Source: Rhodoferax lacus
Lineage (GTDB): Bacteria; Pseudomonadota; Gammaproteobacteria; Burkholderiales; Burkholderiaceae_C
Assembly: GCF_003415675.1 (NCBI RefSeq)
Contig: NZ_QFZK01000022.1
Span: forward strand, 1 to 51,204
Length of the DNA: 51,204 nt
Direction of reading: 5' to 3'
The translations under genes and the position numbers were made by a program. Positions 33,299 through 43,012 of the stretch are shown here, in pieces. A model generated the notes under the pieces. It had not been told where the DNA came from. It worked only from the letters and a program-made list of their open reading frames with translations, and made no database searches. Every line of letters starts with the position of its first letter. Within the stretch, counting starts at the first letter, position 1.

Positions 33299-35374
33299 TC
33301 AAGCCCCCAAGCCACCACTGCGAATCACTTTCGCATCCACCGCGCGCCACAGCACGTCCAGTTGTGGCAGCACCAGGGTCAAACGGGTCTTGGCGCGGGT
33401 GACGCCGGTGTAGAGCAGCTCGCGCGTGAGCACGGCCACGGGCTTGTCGGGCAGCACCAGGCACACATGCGCAAACTCCGAGCCCTGGGACTTGTGCACC
33501 GTCATGGCAAACACGCTTTCCACAGCGTCCAGGCGGGACGGCAGCACCCAGTGCACGCCCCCCTGCCCGTCCGGGAAGGCCACGCGCAGGCCCTTGGCGT
33601 GGGGCAGGCACAGGCCCACGTCGCCGTTCATCAGCGACAGGTTGTAGTCGTTGCGCGTGACCATGACGGGGCGCCCCGCATACCAGCCCTGGTCCTGAAA
33701 ACCCAGGGCAGCGGCGATGCGGCGGTTCAGCGACTCCACTCCCCAAGGCCCTTCGCGCACGGCGCACAGCACCTGGAAACTGGCAAAGGCTTGCAGCACG
33801 CTCAGGGCTTGGGCATCGGTGCAGGGCTGGTCGTTCAGGTCCTGCAACTTTTCCAGCCAGCCATGCCAGCCGTGTTGCAGCAGCGTTGTAAGTGTGGGGT
33901 CTTGCGGGCGCTGCGGCTGTATGCGGTCCACTACCGCAGCGGGGTCCGCCTGCCACTCTGGCGCGGTGCGCCACAGCGCGCGCACGGTGGCTTTGTCTCC
34001 GGCGTTGACGGCCTTGGCCCAGATGCCAATGCCGCTGTCATCCCGGAAGCGGCGGCTGAAGCGCAGCATCACGGTTTGTTGGGCCAGGGCGGCGCCCATT
34101 ACGGTGGGACGTACTCCCTGACCCTGACCTTCGTTGCCGTTGTGGTGCGCGTTGGCGGCGGGCGCCCCATCCGACCAGGCTTGCACATCCACACCAGCAA
34201 CTTTTTGCAGCCAATCCGCCGTGCTCTGGCTGTAGTGGCCAGCGTCCGAGCCCTCGCAGAGCTGCGCCATCACGGCACCGGCTTCCACCGAGGCCAGCTG
34301 GTCCTTGTCGCCCAGAAGGATCAGGCTGGCGGTGAGGGGCACAGCCGCCAGCAGGCGGGCCATCATTTCCAGATCGATCATGGAGGCCTCATCGACGATG
34401 ACCAAGTCCACTGCCAACTCGGGCGTGGGCTGGTCCGCGAGGTCGGGGCGGATGTGCAGCAACTTGTGCAGGGTGACTGCCGGGGCCACATGGGCCGGGC
34501 GCAGCGCCTCGGGCAGTTGGGCGATGGCCGAGGCAATGGATTCGCTCAGGCGCGCTGCGGCCTTGCCGGTGGGCGCGGCCAGGGCCACACGCAAATTGCT
34601 GCTGGCTGCCGATTGCAGCAGCGCCAACAGGCGCACCACAGTGGTGGTCTTGCCGGTGCCGGGGCCGCCGGTGATCAGGGTGAGCTTGTTGCGTGCCGCC
34701 AGGGCGCAGGCCACCTTTTGCCAATCAGGCACAGGCGGTGCATTGGAAGCAGTGTTCGCAAGGCCATCTGGCATGGGAAACAACTGCTCCAGCAGCTCCT
34801 TCAACTTCTCTGGCAATGCACAGGGCTGCTGCAGTCGGGCCTGGATGGCGGCGCGGATACTTTGCTCAGCCAGCCAGTTGCGACGCAGGTACAGGCGAGT
34901 GCCCTCCAGCACCAGCGGGCTGGTATCGCCCTCGGTCCAGGGCAGCGTGGCGGCGGCTGCGGTCAGGCCTGTGGGCAGCAGGGATTGCAGACGCGCATCC
35001 CAACCGAGCACGGCCACGCCCTGCTCCAGCAGCTGCAGGTCCAGGCAGGCGTGTCCGCGTCCGAACTGGTGGCTGGTGAGAGCGGCCAGCATGGTGTGGC
35101 GCGCGTCCAGGCTGGGCTGCGAGTCCTGCAGGTACTTGGCGAAGGCCTGGTCCAGGCCGGTAAGAGGCAACTGCAATGGCGCATCGTCCTTGGAGGACGC
35201 TGCAAACGTCGGCTCGGACTGCTCTGGTTGGCCGCGCCGTGCGGCTGGACTTTCTTGTGGCTGCACGTCTTGCTCTTGCTCTTGCAGATCACCTTCAGCA
35301 AACAGCAGGGGAAGTTGCTGTGTCTCCACAGGAGCCCCTTTGGTCCGCGGCTTATAGTTTGGCGAGCGCGTCAT
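33299..35374 (-). CDS. recD: Exodeoxyribonuclease V subunit alpha (RecD helicase)
   Basis: The 691-aa product has Walker A GGPGTGKTT (residues 236-244), Walker B VDLVIVDEASMIDLEMM, motif III LLGDKDQLASVEAGAV, and late motifs VFAMTVHKSQGSEFAHV and LLYTGVTRAKTRLTLV of superfamily 1B helicases. RecD is the fast 5'-3' motor of RecBCD. An N-terminal extension of about 65 residues is rich in Gln and acidic residues and looks flexible. The ATG overlaps the recB stop by 4 bases; the order recC-recB-recD is usual in beta- and some gammaproteobacteria. Confidence 0.95.
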   Translation of the reverse strand: MTRSPNYKPRTKGAPVETQQLPLLFAEGDLQEQEQDVQPQESPAARRGQPEQSEPTFAASSKDDAPLQLPLTGLDQAFAKYLQDSQPSLDARHTMLAALTSHQFGRGHACLDLQLLEQGVAVLGWDARLQSLLPTGLTAAAATLPWTEGDTSPLVLEGTRLYLRRNWLAEQSIRAAIQARLQQPCALPEKLKELLEQLFPMPDGLANTASNAPPVPDWQKVACALAARNKLTLITGGPGTGKTTTVVRLLALLQSAASSNLRVALAAPTGKAAARLSESIASAIAQLPEALRPAHVAPAVTLHKLLHIRPDLADQPTPELAVDLVIVDEASMIDLEMMARLLAAVPLTASLILLGDKDQLASVEAGAVMAQLCEGSDAGHYSQSTADWLQKVAGVDVQAWSDGAPAANAHHNGNEGQGQGVRPTVMGAALAQQTVMLRFSRRFRDDSGIGIWAKAVNAGDKATVRALWRTAPEWQADPAAVVDRIQPQRPQDPTLTTLLQHGWHGWLEKLQDLNDQPCTDAQALSVLQAFASFQVLCAVREGPWGVESLNRRIAAALGFQDQGWYAGRPVMVTRNDYNLSLMNGDVGLCLPHAKGLRVAFPDGQGGVHWVLPSRLDAVESVFAMTVHKSQGSEFAHVCLVLPDKPVAVLTRELLYTGVTRAKTRLTLVLPQLDVLWRAVDAKVIRSGGLGA

Positions 35375-38300
35375 GTCAGCACCTCGCTGCTGGGGGATCG
35401 CTCTGCGAAAGCAGCGTCCAGAGTTTCAATCAGGTCTTGCGGTGGACGGTCTACAAACAGGCCGCCTCCGGGCTGGTCGGTACCGCGCAAAAACAGGTAG
35501 AGCGCGCCACCCATGTGCTGCGCGTAGTCGTAGTCCGGCAGGCGTGATTTGAGCAGCCGGTGCAAGGCCAGGGTGTAGAGCGTGTACTGCATGTCGTAGC
35601 GGTGCTCCAGGATGGCGGCCTGCAAGTGGGGGCCGGCGTAGGACGCCAGGCGGTTGGACTTGTAGTCCAGCACAAAGTAGCGACCCTCGTGCTCCAGCAC
35701 CAGGTCCATGAAGCCGATCAGCATGCCTTCGAGCTGCAGCGGCTGCAGCGGCTTGCGCGCCTGGCCGGGCAGCACGTTCTGGGTGATCAGCGCATCCAGG
35801 TGGCTGGCGGCCAGGGCGTGCACGGGGAAGGTGAATGACATTTCGGCCCAGGCGCGACTACGGTCCAGGTCGGCCAGCACCAGGGGCGTTGCGAAACCGA
35901 GGCCCGGCAGTTGCAGCGGTGCGGTGGCAATGCCTTGCAGCCAGCCGATCAGCGTTGCGCTGTGGTTGGCATCGAGCTTGAGGCGCTGGGCTTTTCTCTG
36001 CAGCAGCGCCTGCCAATCACGCTTGGCTGCGGATGCTGGCTCGCCGGACACGCCCGCTGCTTGCGCGGCTGAACGCACCAAGGTCCGGCTCTTTGCTGCA
36101 ACCAAATCGTCCGCGTCACCCAATGCACTCGCACCAGGCACGCCATCTGCAACAGTTGCAGCATGGACGGCGCCATCTGCTCCCCCAAAACTCGCAACCG
36201 GCCAACCCCGCTCAAACTGCCACTCCAGCAAGTCATGCAACAAGGTGCCGTAGCTGCTGCCTGCGGGGAAGTCGTTGTAGCGCGGCAGCTCTTCTGCAAC
36301 AAGACCGGCCTCTGTCAGATCAGACAGGTCCGCCGAGCCGGGCGTGGCGCTGTCAATCAGCGCGTCGTCAATACGGGCATCGCGGTCGCTGGCTTGCATG
36401 GGTACTGCCATAACCTCGTGGCCCAGGTCGCGCGTCAGGGCGCTGAAGCTCGCCGTCCACCAGCGGCTGTGCAGGCTGCGTGTGGGTTGCAAGGCACCTT
36501 TCCAGCGCTTTATTTCCACTTCGGGGTGGTACTGCGTGGCGTCGGGCGCGGGGGCAGCGGCCAGGGCTATGTCCGCGCAGTCCGACCAGCGCTGCACGCA
36601 TTCCAACAGGTCACCCGGCACTTTGCGTTGCAGCAACTGAGATACGGCGCTTTTGACCTTGGGCGTCTTGCCCTGCACGTCCTCCTGCACCGGGGTCAGG
36701 CCCAGCCACAGCGCCCGCTCGGCGCGCGTCATGGCCACGTACAGGAGGCGTATGTCTTCAGAGAGGCGCTCGGCGTCGTCGCGGCCGCTGTCCTTTTTTT
36801 CCGCCATAAAGCCCGACACAAAGGGCAGGAACACCAGCGGATATTGCAGGCCCTTGGACTTGTGGATGGTGATGACCTGCACCAGATCAGCGTCGCTCTC
36901 CAGGCGCAGCTGCGCGGTGTCGCCGCTGGCCTTGGGGTGCTGCAGCTGCTGCTCCAGGTGGCGGATGAGTGCAGCCTCGCCCTGCAGACTGGCGCTGGCA
37001 GTCTGCAGCAGATCGCCCAGGTGCAGCAGGTTGGTGAGGCGGCGTTCACCGTCGTGGTTTTGCAGCGCACCTGTGTCGCCGCCTGAGGCATCGGGTGTCG
37101 CAGTGGCATTGAGCAGCCGCTCCGGAATGCCCTGGTCGTGTAGCAGGCGGTGCAGCATGGGCAAGAAGCCCTGGCGTTGCCAGACCGTCTGCCATCCGTG
37201 GAACTGCTCCACCCGGTGGTCCCAGGCTTCCTCGTCCTGGAACAGCGCCTCCAGTAGATCAAACGGCAGGCCCCAGAGCCGCGTGGCCAATGCGGCACGC
37301 ACGGCCTGCGTGGAGCGCGGCTTGGCCACGGCCGACAGCAGGCGCCACAGGTCCAGTGCTTCCTGCGTGGCAAACACGCTGTCGCGCTCGGACAGGTAGA
37401 CACTGCGCACACCACGCTGAGACAGCGCCTGGCGCATGGCGCGCGCCTCGTCACCGCTGCGCACCAGCACCGCCATGTCACCGGGTGCGGCGGCACCGGC
37501 ATTGAGCAAGTGCACCATCTGGCAGGCAAATGCAGCGGCCATCTGGCGCTGAAAAATTTCCTTGCGCGGCGGCTTGGGCGCACCCGCACCCGCGCCCACA
37601 TGCCATACCGTCAGGGCAGGCTGCACAGTGCCATGCACCAGCAGCGGCTGCACCTTGGCGTTGCAGGCCTGCACGGTATCGAACGGCACCGCGCCAAAGG
37701 TTTGCACTGCGCTGTTGAACACATGGTTGACAGCAGCCACCACCTGCGCGGTGGAGCGGTAGTTGCCCGACAGGGTGTAGATGCCCTGGGCCTCTTGGCG
37801 CGCGTCCAGGTAAGTGGCCAGGTCGGCGCCGCGAAAGCTGTAGATGGCCTGCTTGGGGTCGCCAATCATCAGCAGGCCGGTGTCTGCGCTGGGCGACTCT
37901 CCATAAATTTTTGAGAGGGCACCGTACTGCCAGGGGTCGGTGTCCTGGAACTCGTCCACCAGGGCCACCGGGTACTGCTGGCGAATGGCAGAGGCCAGCC
38001 GCCCGTCCGGCGCCTGCAGCGCAAAGTACAGGCACTGCAGCAGGTCCGAAAAATCAAACTGCGCCAGCTCGCTCTTGGCCTGTGTGTAGGCCGTGGCGAT
38101 GTGGCTTGCGGCGTGTTGCAAGAGGCCCGCGCCCACATCGGGCTCGGTTTGCAGGTGCTGGTACAGGGCGTCGAAGTGGCCGAAGGCGGCGTAACCGGTC
38201 GCTGCCGCCCAGCCCTTTTCCAGCAGGGTGGACAGGGCAAAGCGCTGCAGCAGCTTGTTCACCTCACTGCGCTGCGTCTTGCCCAGCGTGAGCAGAGCTG

Positions 38301-39267
38301 GGCCTTGCGCCCACTCGCCCAGCTTGGCAGGCCAGGCCCAGTTCTTTTGGTAACCCTTGATCTGCTTGGCTGCAATCACATCGTCCAAAATGGCCACCAG
38401 TTCAGGCGTGCAGGCCTGCAGTGCGGCGGCTTCCAAAGGCAGAAAGGCAATCTGCCAGGCCTCCCATTCCTGCAGCAGGGCGTGCGGGTCTTTGCCGTCG
38501 GGTACGGCCTCGCCCGGCTTGCGTTCGTTTTGCGCCCACACGGTCTTGAGCTTGGCGAACAGCGCATCGGGGTCTGAGCCCAGCTCCCGCAAGGCACCCA
38601 GCTGCGCCAGGGGCACGCTGTAAAACCATTGGCGCCAGTAGTCCTGCACGGCAGACAGGCGCAGGGCGTCGCTGTCTTCCACGCGGCTTTGCTGGAACAG
38701 GCTGGCGCTGTCAAACGCGTGTTGCTTGAGCATGCGACTGCTCCAGCCGTGGATGGTGAAGATGGCCGCGTCGTCCATCCACTGCGCCGAGAGGTCCAGG
38801 CGCTGGGCGCAGGCGGGCCATTCTTCTATCGGATATTGGGCGCGCAGGTCATGCAGAAAAGGATCGGCCGGAGCGTCTGCGGTTTCTTGCCCTTTGAAGA
38901 ACAGCGCGGCCTGCGCCAGGCGTTCGCGCACACGGCCGCGCAGCTCGGCGGTGGCGGCGTCGGTGAAGGTCATCACCAGAATCTGCGGTGGATAAAGCGC
39001 TGCGAACAAGCCTGTGCCAACTGCTGCTGCACCGAAAGGGGCAACATCGGCTGCCTCAACGTCCGCCTGCGGGGCGAGGCGGCCATGGCCCAGCACCAGG
39101 CGCACATAGAGCGCAGCCAGGGTCCAGGTCTTGCCGGTGCCAGCCGAGGCCTCTATGACCTGCAGGCCGGTCAGGGGCATGGTCAGGGGCTGCAGCGCTT
39201 GGGCCGTTTGGGAGGTTTGCGGCATAGCAGGCACCACGGATAGATGGGATGTCTTGGCGGTGCTCAT
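35371..39267 (-). CDS. recB: Exodeoxyribonuclease V subunit beta (RecB helicase-nuclease)
   Basis: The 1298-aa product has Walker A ASAGTGKTWTL (residues 40-50), motif Ia region ILVMTFTDAATAELRGRVRERL, Walker B VALVDEFQDTDPWQ, GDPKQAIYSFRGAD, and motif V/VI pieces VQVITIHKSKGLQYPLVFLPF and RLLYVAMTRAERALWLGL. The C-terminal nuclease shows SYGTLLHDLLEW, GFMDLVLEHEGRYFVLDYKSN. RecB is the 3'-5' motor and carries the only nuclease centre, and in E. coli loads RecA after Chi. Its size is a little above E. coli RecB (1180). Overlaps of 4 bases with recC and recD suggest coupled translation. Confidence 0.96.
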   Translation of the reverse strand: MSTAKTSHLSVVPAMPQTSQTAQALQPLTMPLTGLQVIEASAGTGKTWTLAALYVRLVLGHGRLAPQADVEAADVAPFGAAAVGTGLFAALYPPQILVMTFTDAATAELRGRVRERLAQAALFFKGQETADAPADPFLHDLRAQYPIEEWPACAQRLDLSAQWMDDAAIFTIHGWSSRMLKQHAFDSASLFQQSRVEDSDALRLSAVQDYWRQWFYSVPLAQLGALRELGSDPDALFAKLKTVWAQNERKPGEAVPDGKDPHALLQEWEAWQIAFLPLEAAALQACTPELVAILDDVIAAKQIKGYQKNWAWPAKLGEWAQGPALLTLGKTQRSEVNKLLQRFALSTLLEKGWAAATGYAAFGHFDALYQHLQTEPDVGAGLLQHAASHIATAYTQAKSELAQFDFSDLLQCLYFALQAPDGRLASAIRQQYPVALVDEFQDTDPWQYGALSKIYGESPSADTGLLMIGDPKQAIYSFRGADLATYLDARQEAQGIYTLSGNYRSTAQVVAAVNHVFNSAVQTFGAVPFDTVQACNAKVQPLLVHGTVQPALTVWHVGAGAGAPKPPRKEIFQRQMAAAFACQMVHLLNAGAAAPGDMAVLVRSGDEARAMRQALSQRGVRSVYLSERDSVFATQEALDLWRLLSAVAKPRSTQAVRAALATRLWGLPFDLLEALFQDEEAWDHRVEQFHGWQTVWQRQGFLPMLHRLLHDQGIPERLLNATATPDASGGDTGALQNHDGERRLTNLLHLGDLLQTASASLQGEAALIRHLEQQLQHPKASGDTAQLRLESDADLVQVITIHKSKGLQYPLVFLPFVSGFMAEKKDSGRDDAERLSEDIRLLYVAMTRAERALWLGLTPVQEDVQGKTPKVKSAVSQLLQRKVPGDLLECVQRWSDCADIALAAAPAPDATQYHPEVEIKRWKGALQPTRSLHSRWWTASFSALTRDLGHEVMAVPMQASDRDARIDDALIDSATPGSADLSDLTEAGLVAEELPRYNDFPAGSSYGTLLHDLLEWQFERGWPVASFGGADGAVHAATVADGVPGASALGDADDLVAAKSRTLVRSAAQAAGVSGEPASAAKRDWQALLQRKAQRLKLDANHSATLIGWLQGIATAPLQLPGLGFATPLVLADLDRSRAWAEMSFTFPVHALAASHLDALITQNVLPGQARKPLQPLQLEGMLIGFMDLVLEHEGRYFVLDYKSNRLASYAGPHLQAAILEHRYDMQYTLYTLALHRLLKSRLPDYDYAQHMGGALYLFLRGTDQPGGGLFVDRPPQDLIETLDAAFAERSPSSEVLT

Positions 39268-42200
39268 GCTTCTTCCTCTTCCGCGTTCTGCGCTGCCGCG
39301 TCGGCCGTCACGCGTGCCTGCGCGAACAGCGCGCCATAGAGCGCCTGTGCCCAGTGCGGCAGCTCGTCCTCCAGGTCCTGGTAGCTCTCGAAGGCGCGGG
39401 ACAGGTAGGGCGATTTGGACCTTTCGCAGGCGCCTTTGATGACGTCATCAAACACACCTTGGGCGGCCTCATGCGGGTCTTTTTGCTTCTCGGGTTTTTC
39501 TGGCTGCTCCCGCGCCAAGCGCGCGTTTTTGGCCTCGGCCTGCAGATAGGCCCAGGCGGTCTTGCAGGCCACGGGCAGCGGGCGCAGCCAAGCCTGCTGG
39601 TAGGCGTCCACCAGCGTGGCCAGAATGCCAATGGCCTCTGGCGGGGCCAAAGGTTCCAGCACCACCTGCCCGTCCAGCCCCATTTGCACACTGGTGAGAC
39701 GTATGCCACTGGCGCAGGCCACCAGATGGTTGGCCCAGAGGCTGGCGATGATGTGACCACGCGCGCTGGGGTCTTTGCTGCCGCCTTCCAGCACGGCACC
39801 CAGGCGCTGGCTGATTTGCAGCAGCGGCGAGGCTTCAATGGGTGACCTCTTGACCACATCCGCGTTGGGCACTGGGCGCAGGGGCGATGGCGACGCAGCA
39901 GCATCAAACCCAGCACCTTGTGCTTGCAAGGCGGCTGGGTCTTGCGCGCTCCAGAGCCCGTTCAAGGTGCCGGTGATGGGCATGCCGTTGATGTTCAGGT
40001 CAATCGACACCGCCGGGCTCTCGAAGGCAAATGTTTCGCGCCAGGGTGTGCGCCGCTCCAGCACCACCTCCAGCTCGCGCGCCAGCGCTGCCGACTGGCG
40101 CTCGCCAAAGGCGGCCAGGGGTAGTTGGCCGGAGAGTTTGAGTGCGCTCAGGGCGCGGGTGCTGTCCGGGGCGTTGAGCAGGGATTGGCCCACCTGGTAT
40201 TTCTCCAGGCCATGGAGCGAGAAGGGTTCCAGCTCCTGCTGCGCCTCTTCCACCTCGTCAAAGCGGATGCGCAGGCGCGCGCGCAAAAACACTTCCACGG
40301 GCTGGCGCAGCAGCTGGCGCAGGTCGTCTACGGTCAGGGCCTGGGGTGGTTCGACAACACCAGCCATGCCGCCCTTCGCGCCCTCTTGCAGTGGCGCAGC
40401 CAGTGCCCCGCCATGCAGCCGCGCCCACTCGTTGTCAAAGGTCTGAAACTTTGACTTCTCCAAAAAATAGACCTCTGAGTACGCCTGCAGCGGTTGCGCC
40501 TGCGCCACGCGCTGCGGTGTCCAGCCGGTGTTCAGGTGGTCCATCAGCTGCGCCACCAGCACCGAGGGTGGCTGCTCGGTGTTGTCGGTGGCACGGTGGC
40601 CCTGCCAGCTAATAAACAGGCGCTCGCGCGCCGAAAGCAGGGCCTCCAGAAACAGGTAGCGGTCGTCCTCGCGGCGCGAGCGGTCACCGGCGCGCCAGCT
40701 GTGGGCCATCAGGTCAAAGTCGCGCGGGGCAGTCTGGCGCGGGTAGTCGCCGTCGTTCATGCCGAGCAAACAGATGGCGGCAAACGGAATCGAGCGCATG
40801 GGCATGAGGGTGCCAAACTGCACGCCGCCGCCAAAAAAGCGCTGCTGCAAACCGGACTCGCTGATCTGCGAGAGCCAGTGTTCACGCACCACGTCCAGCG
40901 CCAGGGGCATCTCCAGCTGCGCATCAAAGCAGGCCTGCTGCCAGGCCTCCAGCGGCTCCAACAGGCGTTGGATCAGGCGCTCGTCCGCATCGTCGCTGGC
41001 TTCAAAGAAGCGCTCCACCACCTGCGCCAGGGTGGCGCACCACTGCTCTGGTGTCTTGTCGCCATCCAGCTCTTGCAAAGTCAGGGTGATGGCGTCCACC
41101 CAGGCCAGCAAGTTGCTGACCAGGCTTGCATCCAGGCTGCGGATGGCGGCCTGCGGCAGAGTGGCGCCCCAGGCGTCCCCATTGCCCACGGCGTAGCCCA
41201 GCAAGAGGCGGCGCAGGCCAAAGGCCCAGGTGTTCTGGTCGCGGTCGGCCACGGCCTGCGGTATGCCCCAGCGCTGGCGGTGCTGCGCATCCAGCCCCCA
41301 GCGCACACCGGCTGTGGACAGCCAGCCCTGCAGCTGCGTGATGTCGGAGGGGCTGAGGCCAAAGCGCTGGCGCACGGCAGCCACTTCAAACAGGCCCAGC
41401 CAGTCCACCAGCGAGACGCGCGCGCGCGGCAGATTGAGCAACTGCTCCAGCGCCTGCACCAGCGGCGCCTGGCGCGCGGTGGTGTCGGCCACCGAATACG
41501 GAATGTGGCGCGCCTGCCCCCTGGCAAAGCGGCCGAAGACGGCGTGGATGTGCGGCGCAAAGGCCTCCATGTCGGGCACCATGACCATCACATCGCGCGG
41601 CTGCAGGGCGGCGTCCATCTCGAACCAGGACAAGAGCGTGTCGTGCAGCACCTCTACCTCGCGCTGCAGCGAGTGGGTGGTGCAGAAGGTGATGGACTGG
41701 TCGTCGGGGTGCAACTGCAGTGGCTCCGCGGGCAGCGGCTCCAGGTTCAGGATGGCCGATTGCAGCTGGGCCAGTTGCGTGGGTGTTTCGGACAGTGTGG
41801 CCGGGTCCACAAAGGCGTCCACCCGGCTGACCTGGCCGCGGTAGGCCTCCACCTGGTCAAAGCCGTCCAGCAGGTGCAGGTAGTCGCGGCCCTGCTTGCC
41901 CCAGGAGGCAAGCAGGGGGTGGGTAGCGGCGTGCTGTTCGGCGCTGCCGCCTGTGGCGACTGCACCGCCCCGCAGGGCACCCGGCTTGGCCTGCTGGCGT
42001 TGCCGCACCTGCTGGCGCAGCAGGCTGTGGCCTTCCACGATATCGCCCCAAAAATATTGACAGGGGTTTTGCACCAGCAGCAGCACCTGGGCCGCCTGCC
42101 CCAACAGGGCCAAGGCTTCCACCGTCTGCATGGACAGCGACGAGATGCCAAACACCACGATGCGCGGCGGCACGCCCGCTGGCCGCAGACCGGTGCTCTT

Positions 42201-42911
42201 GCAGGCCAGCACCTGCGCCTGCAGCGTGGCCATGAAGCGCGCATGCACGCTGGCCCGCGAGGCATCGGCCAGAGCCTCGCCCACATCAGCGCGGATGTCA
42301 CGCCACAGCTGGGCCTGCCAGGCGTGGGCCTCTTCCAGCGCCACGGGTTTGCCGTCGTGGCCACGCAGCAGGTCATGCCCCTGGGCCCAGTCCGTCAACC
42401 AGTCGGCGCGGTAGCTTTGGTAGGCATCGAACACATCGGCGATTTGCTGCGCCAGCTGGTACAGCCTGCGGCCGGCCACGGCATCGCCCTCCACTCCGCT
42501 CCCCGCACTCAGGTAGCGCAACAACGGCGCATACACCGGCTTGCTGGAAGCCAACACAGGCAGCAAGCGCATCAGCCGCCACAGCAGGCTGCTCTTGTCA
42601 AACGGCATATGCGGCGGCACGGCCTGTGCGCCCAGCACCTGGCGGTAGACCTGCCACAGGTAACTGCCGGGCAGCTCCATACGGGTGGCGGCGCAAATGC
42701 CCAAAGCGCCCTCTTCGGCCAGCGCCATCTCCAGCCAGTGCTTCATGCCATTGCTTTGCACCAGGATGGTCTCGGCCTGCAGCACCGGCAGGGGCTGGTG
42801 TTTAAGCACATACACCAGCAGCTCCCGCAGGTCTTCCAGGCGGTTGCCGTGCAGCACCATGAATCCGGGCGGATACAAGGTGGGCTGCGGGGTGCTGGGG
42901 GCTTGGGGCAT
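39264..42911 (-). CDS. recC: Exodeoxyribonuclease V subunit gamma (RecC)
   Basis: The 1215-aa product starts at ATG 42911 and shows RecC family traits: VLQAETILVQSNGMKHWLEMALAEEGALGICA near the N-terminus, VFGISSLSMQTVEALALLGQ, LQREVEVLHDTLLSWFE, DVMVMVPDMEAFAPHIHAVF, RSIPFAAICLLGMNDGDYPR and an inactive nuclease-like C-terminal domain. RecC is the helicase-like scaffold that splits the duplex and recognises Chi-type sequences. First gene of recCBD; 101 bases separate it from the end of the exopolysaccharide fusion gene. Confidence 0.95.
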   Translation of the reverse strand: MPQAPSTPQPTLYPPGFMVLHGNRLEDLRELLVYVLKHQPLPVLQAETILVQSNGMKHWLEMALAEEGALGICAATRMELPGSYLWQVYRQVLGAQAVPPHMPFDKSSLLWRLMRLLPVLASSKPVYAPLLRYLSAGSGVEGDAVAGRRLYQLAQQIADVFDAYQSYRADWLTDWAQGHDLLRGHDGKPVALEEAHAWQAQLWRDIRADVGEALADASRASVHARFMATLQAQVLACKSTGLRPAGVPPRIVVFGISSLSMQTVEALALLGQAAQVLLLVQNPCQYFWGDIVEGHSLLRQQVRQRQQAKPGALRGGAVATGGSAEQHAATHPLLASWGKQGRDYLHLLDGFDQVEAYRGQVSRVDAFVDPATLSETPTQLAQLQSAILNLEPLPAEPLQLHPDDQSITFCTTHSLQREVEVLHDTLLSWFEMDAALQPRDVMVMVPDMEAFAPHIHAVFGRFARGQARHIPYSVADTTARQAPLVQALEQLLNLPRARVSLVDWLGLFEVAAVRQRFGLSPSDITQLQGWLSTAGVRWGLDAQHRQRWGIPQAVADRDQNTWAFGLRRLLLGYAVGNGDAWGATLPQAAIRSLDASLVSNLLAWVDAITLTLQELDGDKTPEQWCATLAQVVERFFEASDDADERLIQRLLEPLEAWQQACFDAQLEMPLALDVVREHWLSQISESGLQQRFFGGGVQFGTLMPMRSIPFAAICLLGMNDGDYPRQTAPRDFDLMAHSWRAGDRSRREDDRYLFLEALLSARERLFISWQGHRATDNTEQPPSVLVAQLMDHLNTGWTPQRVAQAQPLQAYSEVYFLEKSKFQTFDNEWARLHGGALAAPLQEGAKGGMAGVVEPPQALTVDDLRQLLRQPVEVFLRARLRIRFDEVEEAQQELEPFSLHGLEKYQVGQSLLNAPDSTRALSALKLSGQLPLAAFGERQSAALARELEVVLERRTPWRETFAFESPAVSIDLNINGMPITGTLNGLWSAQDPAALQAQGAGFDAAASPSPLRPVPNADVVKRSPIEASPLLQISQRLGAVLEGGSKDPSARGHIIASLWANHLVACASGIRLTSVQMGLDGQVVLEPLAPPEAIGILATLVDAYQQAWLRPLPVACKTAWAYLQAEAKNARLAREQPEKPEKQKDPHEAAQGVFDDVIKGACERSKSPYLSRAFESYQDLEDELPHWAQALYGALFAQARVTADAAAQNAEEEEA

Positions 42912-43012
42912 GGCGAATCAGAAAGGTGAATGCCGAGTATGAAGCAGGCAAAGCTCAGGGCGTGAGCCAGCACCCCACAAAACACCCGAAAATTCTCACC
43001 CGCGTGGCTGAT

